9,779 nt of DNA from an uncultured Planctomycetaceae bacterium. GTDB taxonomy: Bacteria > Planctomycetota > Planctomycetia > Pirellulales > Pirellulaceae. The stretch spans positions 1 to 9,779 of the forward strand of contig CAIYOB010000290.1 in the NCBI GenBank assembly GCA_903927685.1, given 5' to 3'. Of the stretch, positions 6,772-9,779 are shown piece after piece (positions within the stretch are counted from its first letter, which is position 1; every line of letters starts with the position of its first letter). The notes under the pieces are model-generated. The model worked only from the letters and a program-made list of their open reading frames with translations, was not told the DNA's origin and did no database searches. The translations under genes and the position numbers were made by a program.

Positions 6772-8298
6772 ATGAAAAACTTCTTGCCGATTTTGGCCGC
6801 GCCGTTTTTCCTCTGGCTGCTGGGCTGGGGCGCCCTCGGCTCCGCGGCCCAGTCCGCGGACAAACCCAACGTCCTGTTCTTCGCCGTGGACGACCTGCGT
6901 CCCGAGTTCGGGGCGTACGGCAAGTCCTACATTCACTCGCCGAATCTCGACCGCATCGCCCAGCGCGGGCTGACGTTCGACCATGCCTATTGCCAGCAAG
7001 CCGTCTGCTCGCCGTCGCGGTCCAGTCTGCTGACCGGCACCCGGCCTGACACCACCAAGGTCTGGGACCTGGAAACCCATTTCCGCAAAGCGCTGCCGGA
7101 CGTGGTGACCCTGCCGGAGCACTTCAAGCAGCACGGCTATTTCGTCCAAGGCATGGGCAAGCTATTTCATGGCGGTTTTGACGACCCGCAGTCGTGGTCC
7201 GTGCCGTGGCAGTCACCCAAGACCAGCCACGGGACGTACGGTCTGCCGGAGAACAACGCGTTGACCAAGCGTGTCCCGGAGGCGGCGGCCGACACGGCCG
7301 CGAAGAAGACCGCGAAGAGCGGCAAGAAGAGCAAAGCGTCCAGCCGCGGTCCGCGCGGTCCGGCGTTCGAGAGTTCCGAGGTCCCGGACAACACGTTTCA
7401 CGACGGGGCGTTGGCCGACATGGCGGTGGCGGCGCTGCGTGAATGCGCCCGCCAAGACCAGCCGTTCTGGCTGGGCGTCGGCTTCATCCGGCCGCACCTG
7501 CCGTTCGTGGCCCCGAAGAAGTACTGGGACCTGTACGATCCGGCGGCGATCCAGTTGGCCCCGAATCCGTTCCCGCCGCGGGGCGCGCCGGACTACGCCG
7601 TGCTGCCCGGCGGCGAACTGCGCAGCTATCACGGGATTCCCACCGGTCCCATCCCGGACGACCTGGCCCGGCAGTTGAAGCATGGCTACTATGCGGCGAT
7701 CAGTTACATGGACGCCCAGGTGGGCCGCGTGCTGGACGAACTCGATCGCCAGGGGCTGACCGAAAAGACGGTCATCGTGCTCTGGGGCGACCACGGCTGG
7801 AAACTCGGCGAACACGGCGGCTGGTGCAAGCACAGCAACGTTGAGAATGACACCAACGCGCCGCTGCTGATCTCTGTGCCGGGTATGAAGACCGCCGGCC
7901 AACATACGGCAGCGCTGGCCGAATTCGTCGACATCTACCCGACGCTGGCCGAATTGTGCGGCTTGCCGCTGCCCGGGCACCTGGAAGGCGCCAGCCTGGT
8001 CCCCGTGCTGCGCGATCCCGCACAGGCGGTCAAGCACGCCGCCTTTAGCCAGTACCCGCGCGGCGCCGACGGCCGCCAGCTGATGGGCTATGCGATGCGG
8101 ACCGATCGCTATCGGTTCACCCGCTGGGTCGACCGCCAGGACCATTCCCGAGTCGATGCCGTGGAACTGTACGACCACCAGGCCGACCCGCAGGAGAACG
8201 TCAACATCGCCAACGCGCCGGAAAACGCCGAACTGGTTCAGCGGCTGACCGAACAGTGGCAACGCGGCTGGCGCGGGGCACGGGTGACCAACCGCTAA
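6772..8298 (+). CDS. secreted sulfatase, iduronate-2-sulfatase type
   Basis: 508 residues. A signal peptide spans about 1-27 (hydrophobic LAAPFFLWLLGWGAL, cut near GSAAQS), so the enzyme is exported. It is a Cys-type sulfatase: Cys79 in CSPSRSSLLTG would be oxidised to formylglycine. The active site matches iduronate-2-sulfatase throughout: Asp40-Asp41 (VDDLRPEFGAYG), Arg83, Lys130 and His133 (GMGKLFHGGF), His242 (IRPHLPF), Asp340-His341 (WGDHGWKLGEHG) and Lys353 (WCKHSN). These residues bind calcium and the sulfate ester. It hydrolyses a sulfate ester on a glycan or related substrate; the actual sugar cannot be inferred. A Lys/Ala/Ser-rich insert lies at about 167-198 between core strands. 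The neighbouring glycosidases suggest a sulfated polysaccharide target. No maturase gene lies in the window. Confidence 0.9.
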   Translation: MKNFLPILAAPFFLWLLGWGALGSAAQSADKPNVLFFAVDDLRPEFGAYGKSYIHSPNLDRIAQRGLTFDHAYCQQAVCSPSRSSLLTGTRPDTTKVWDLETHFRKALPDVVTLPEHFKQHGYFVQGMGKLFHGGFDDPQSWSVPWQSPKTSHGTYGLPENNALTKRVPEAAADTAAKKTAKSGKKSKASSRGPRGPAFESSEVPDNTFHDGALADMAVAALRECARQDQPFWLGVGFIRPHLPFVAPKKYWDLYDPAAIQLAPNPFPPRGAPDYAVLPGGELRSYHGIPTGPIPDDLARQLKHGYYAAISYMDAQVGRVLDELDRQGLTEKTVIVLWGDHGWKLGEHGGWCKHSNVENDTNAPLLISVPGMKTAGQHTAALAEFVDIYPTLAELCGLPLPGHLEGASLVPVLRDPAQAVKHAAFSQYPRGADGRQLMGYAMRTDRYRFTRWVDRQDHSRVDAVELYDHQADPQENVNIANAPENAELVQRLTEQWQRGWRGARVTNR

Positions 8299-8437
8299 TG
8301 CCTTGGCAACGCGGAGAATCCGGAGCGTGGAATCGGCGTCAGGTGCCCGGGGTCTTCGAAGTTGCTCAAGTCTGACAAGGGGACTGCCCCCCCGGCCCCG
8401 CGGGCTGTCCCGATGTCAGAACTGCGCACCTCCGAAG
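8299..8437. other. convergent intergenic region with hairpin
   Basis: This is the 139-bp gap between two converging stop codons. It contains the GC-rich hairpin at 8380-8411 and no plausible gene. Confidence 0.6.
8380..8411. terminator. GC-rich hairpin, possible bidirectional transcription end
   Basis: GGGACTGCCC (8380-8389) pairs with GGGCTGTCCC (8402-8411) in nine of ten positions with one T-T mismatch, around a 12-nt loop. It sits between convergent genes, where a two-way terminator is expected. There is no T-run on either side, so it is not a canonical intrinsic terminator and may instead be a dispersed repeat. Confidence 0.35.
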
Positions 8438-9779
8438 TCACCGCCCGCTGGAGTCGTCGACGCGAGCCCAGAAGGGGTGCTGGCGGTCGCCGCGGGTCCG
8501 GGCATCTTCCAACAGCACCTGGGCGCTGGGCTCGATCCGCTGCCCGTACGAACGGCCGTTGATGCTCACGCCGACCCGTTGCGTGAAGTCGACCATGTCC
8601 GGGGACAGCCAAACCGTCGCCCGCTCGGCGCCCGTTCGCAGCGTGACCCGGCTGTTCTCCAGGATCCGGCCTTCGGTCACCGCCGGCCGGACGCCGCTTT
8701 CCGGCGGCCAGTTGACCGGCAGCACCGTCGACCGGCTGGGCAGAGAATTCAGTTCAGCCCACCAGAAATAATTATCCCAAGGCCGCATCGAGACGCAGGT
8801 GAACTCCTTGGGAAAGAATTCGCGGCGGTGCAGATCCATCCAACTGAAGATCCGCTGGACCTCGTCGATGAAGTGCTCGTGCCCGCGGCCCTGGTAGACC
8901 ACCACGATGACGTCGTAGGTGTGCTTGTTCAGGTAGCGGTCCAGGTCCATACTGTTGCGGCTCATCTTGTCCCCGTCCATTTCGCCGGCGACAAAGTACA
9001 TCGGCACCTGGCGGCCGTTCTCCCAGTAGCGGGAGACGTACTTGTCGGCCGTGGCGACGATCGGGATCACCCCGGCCCACAGATCGGGGTGCGCCAAGGC
9101 GAGGTCCCAGACCGCGTCGCCGCCCATCGAGTGGCCGCTCAGGAAGACGCGGTCCGTGTCGATCGAGAATCGCCGGCAGGCGTCGCGCAGGGGATACAGC
9201 ACGGCGGCATGCTCGCGGGCCGAGTACTCGTATGCCGTCTGATGGGGCCGTGACCATTGGGGCGCGACCACGATGTACCCGTGCCGGGCGGCTTGCCCCA
9301 GCCGCAGCTGCGCCTGTTCGTTGTACGCGCCCGCCCACCAGTCGATCTGCTGGGCAGGCGTGGTGCCCGCGCCGTTGAGCGTCACGACGCAGGGGTAACG
9401 GCGATAGGGATCATACTCCGGCGGCAGTTGCACCAGGTAGGTGATTTCCGGCTCGCCGGTCAGCCCGGCGACGGTCAGCTGATAGGAGCCGGGGACTGCA
9501 TCTGCGGCAACTTCGGTGTCGACCGGGGGCTTCATGTGGGCCAACAGCTTGGCCAGATAGCTCGGCGAGCTGCCTTCCAGGCTGGCCAGCTGCTGGAGGA
9601 CTTCGTCGCGTTCGGCCTGCTGGGTGCTGGCCATATATTTGCGCACCAGTTGGCGGACGCGATGCAGCGATGTCGCCACGGCCACGTTCTTGTCACCCGA
9701 GCCGCTGCCTAACAGCCAACCGCTGATCGCCAAGGCGAGCTTCTGTTCGGGCGTCATCGTCGCGTCGTTGGCCAACCGC
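8438..9779 (-). CDS. alpha/beta hydrolase (esterase / S9-peptidase-like), 5' end outside window
   Basis: The minus-strand frame is open to the right edge and ends at TGA (8438-8440). A TTG at 9773-9775 is the first possible start inside the window, but the frame continues past it, so I treat the gene as 5'-truncated. Residues are numbered from that TTG. An N-terminal helical part at 1-80 (LHRVRQLVRKYM, LLAHMKPP) is followed by an alpha/beta hydrolase domain at about 95-335. The visible triad is nucleophile Ser216 in GHSMGG, likely Asp267 in GEMDGD and His299 in GRGHEHF; YPCVVTLNGAGTT is probably the oxyanion-hole region. The last ~100 residues form a beta-rich tail (ATVWLSPDMVDF, VGVSINGRSY). 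It could be a carbohydrate esterase, a PHB-depolymerase-type esterase or an S9-like peptidase. Substrate and localisation are unknown because the N-terminus is missing. Confidence 0.82.
   Translation of the reverse strand, partial: RLANDATMTPEQKLALAISGWLLGSGSGDKNVAVATSLHRVRQLVRKYMASTQQAERDEVLQQLASLEGSSPSYLAKLLAHMKPPVDTEVAADAVPGSYQLTVAGLTGEPEITYLVQLPPEYDPYRRYPCVVTLNGAGTTPAQQIDWWAGAYNEQAQLRLGQAARHGYIVVAPQWSRPHQTAYEYSAREHAAVLYPLRDACRRFSIDTDRVFLSGHSMGGDAVWDLALAHPDLWAGVIPIVATADKYVSRYWENGRQVPMYFVAGEMDGDKMSRNSMDLDRYLNKHTYDVIVVVYQGRGHEHFIDEVQRIFSWMDLHRREFFPKEFTCVSMRPWDNYFWWAELNSLPSRSTVLPVNWPPESGVRPAVTEGRILENSRVTLRTGAERATVWLSPDMVDFTQRVGVSINGRSYGQRIEPSAQVLLEDARTRGDRQHPFWARVDDSSGR

Noticed and set aside
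5520..7049. Plus-strand frame of 509 codons spanning the SecD-like gene end, the intergenic region and the sulfatase start
   Set aside because: It overlaps two well-supported genes in another frame. The product is Arg/Gly/Pro-rich low-complexity sequence typical of out-of-frame GC-rich DNA.
7213..8262. Minus-strand open frame (349 codons) opposite the sulfatase
   Set aside because: It is the antisense shadow of a complete, motif-intact sulfatase. No signal peptide, domain or initiation site supports it.

Overview
The window is GC-rich (roughly two thirds G+C by eye) and carries long secreted enzymes, an iduronate-2-sulfatase-type sulfatase, glycosidases and an esterase in loosely packed order, with palindromic intergenic repeats. 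This gene content and the protein style (LamG-linked GH32-like protein, Cys-type sulfatase with a Lys-rich insert, secreted GH5-like enzyme) suggest a planctomycete or a close PVC-group relative. That assignment is inference from gene content; no rRNA or other marker is present.

Layout. The 3' end of an unrecognised plus-strand gene occupies 1-152. A probable plus-strand operon follows: a secreted LamG/GH32-like protein (291-2489), a secreted GH5-like glycoside hydrolase (2559-4727) and a SecD-like membrane protein (4762-6369). The gaps between these genes are 69 and 34 bp. About 400 bp of noncoding DNA (6370-6771) holds a cluster of short palindromes with a TC centre, a 12-bp direct repeat at its two edges, short tandem repeats and a candidate promoter. 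Next is a secreted sulfatase (6772-8298). It converges on a minus-strand alpha/beta hydrolase (8438 to beyond the right edge), and the 139-bp gap between the two genes contains a GC-rich hairpin.

Functionally, the set looks like part of a cell-envelope polysaccharide-degradation locus: two glycosidase-fold proteins, a sulfatase for a sulfated glycan and an esterase-like enzyme. Two members depart from their families. The GH32-like protein keeps the first catalytic Asp (DPNG) but has WDP where RDP is expected and SC where EC is expected, so the canonical acid/base Glu is missing. The SecD-like protein keeps the SecD periplasmic domain and six-TM topology but has no SecF and has lost the Asp-bearing TM4 motif. 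I see no CRISPR array, tRNA, rRNA, transposase or phage gene.
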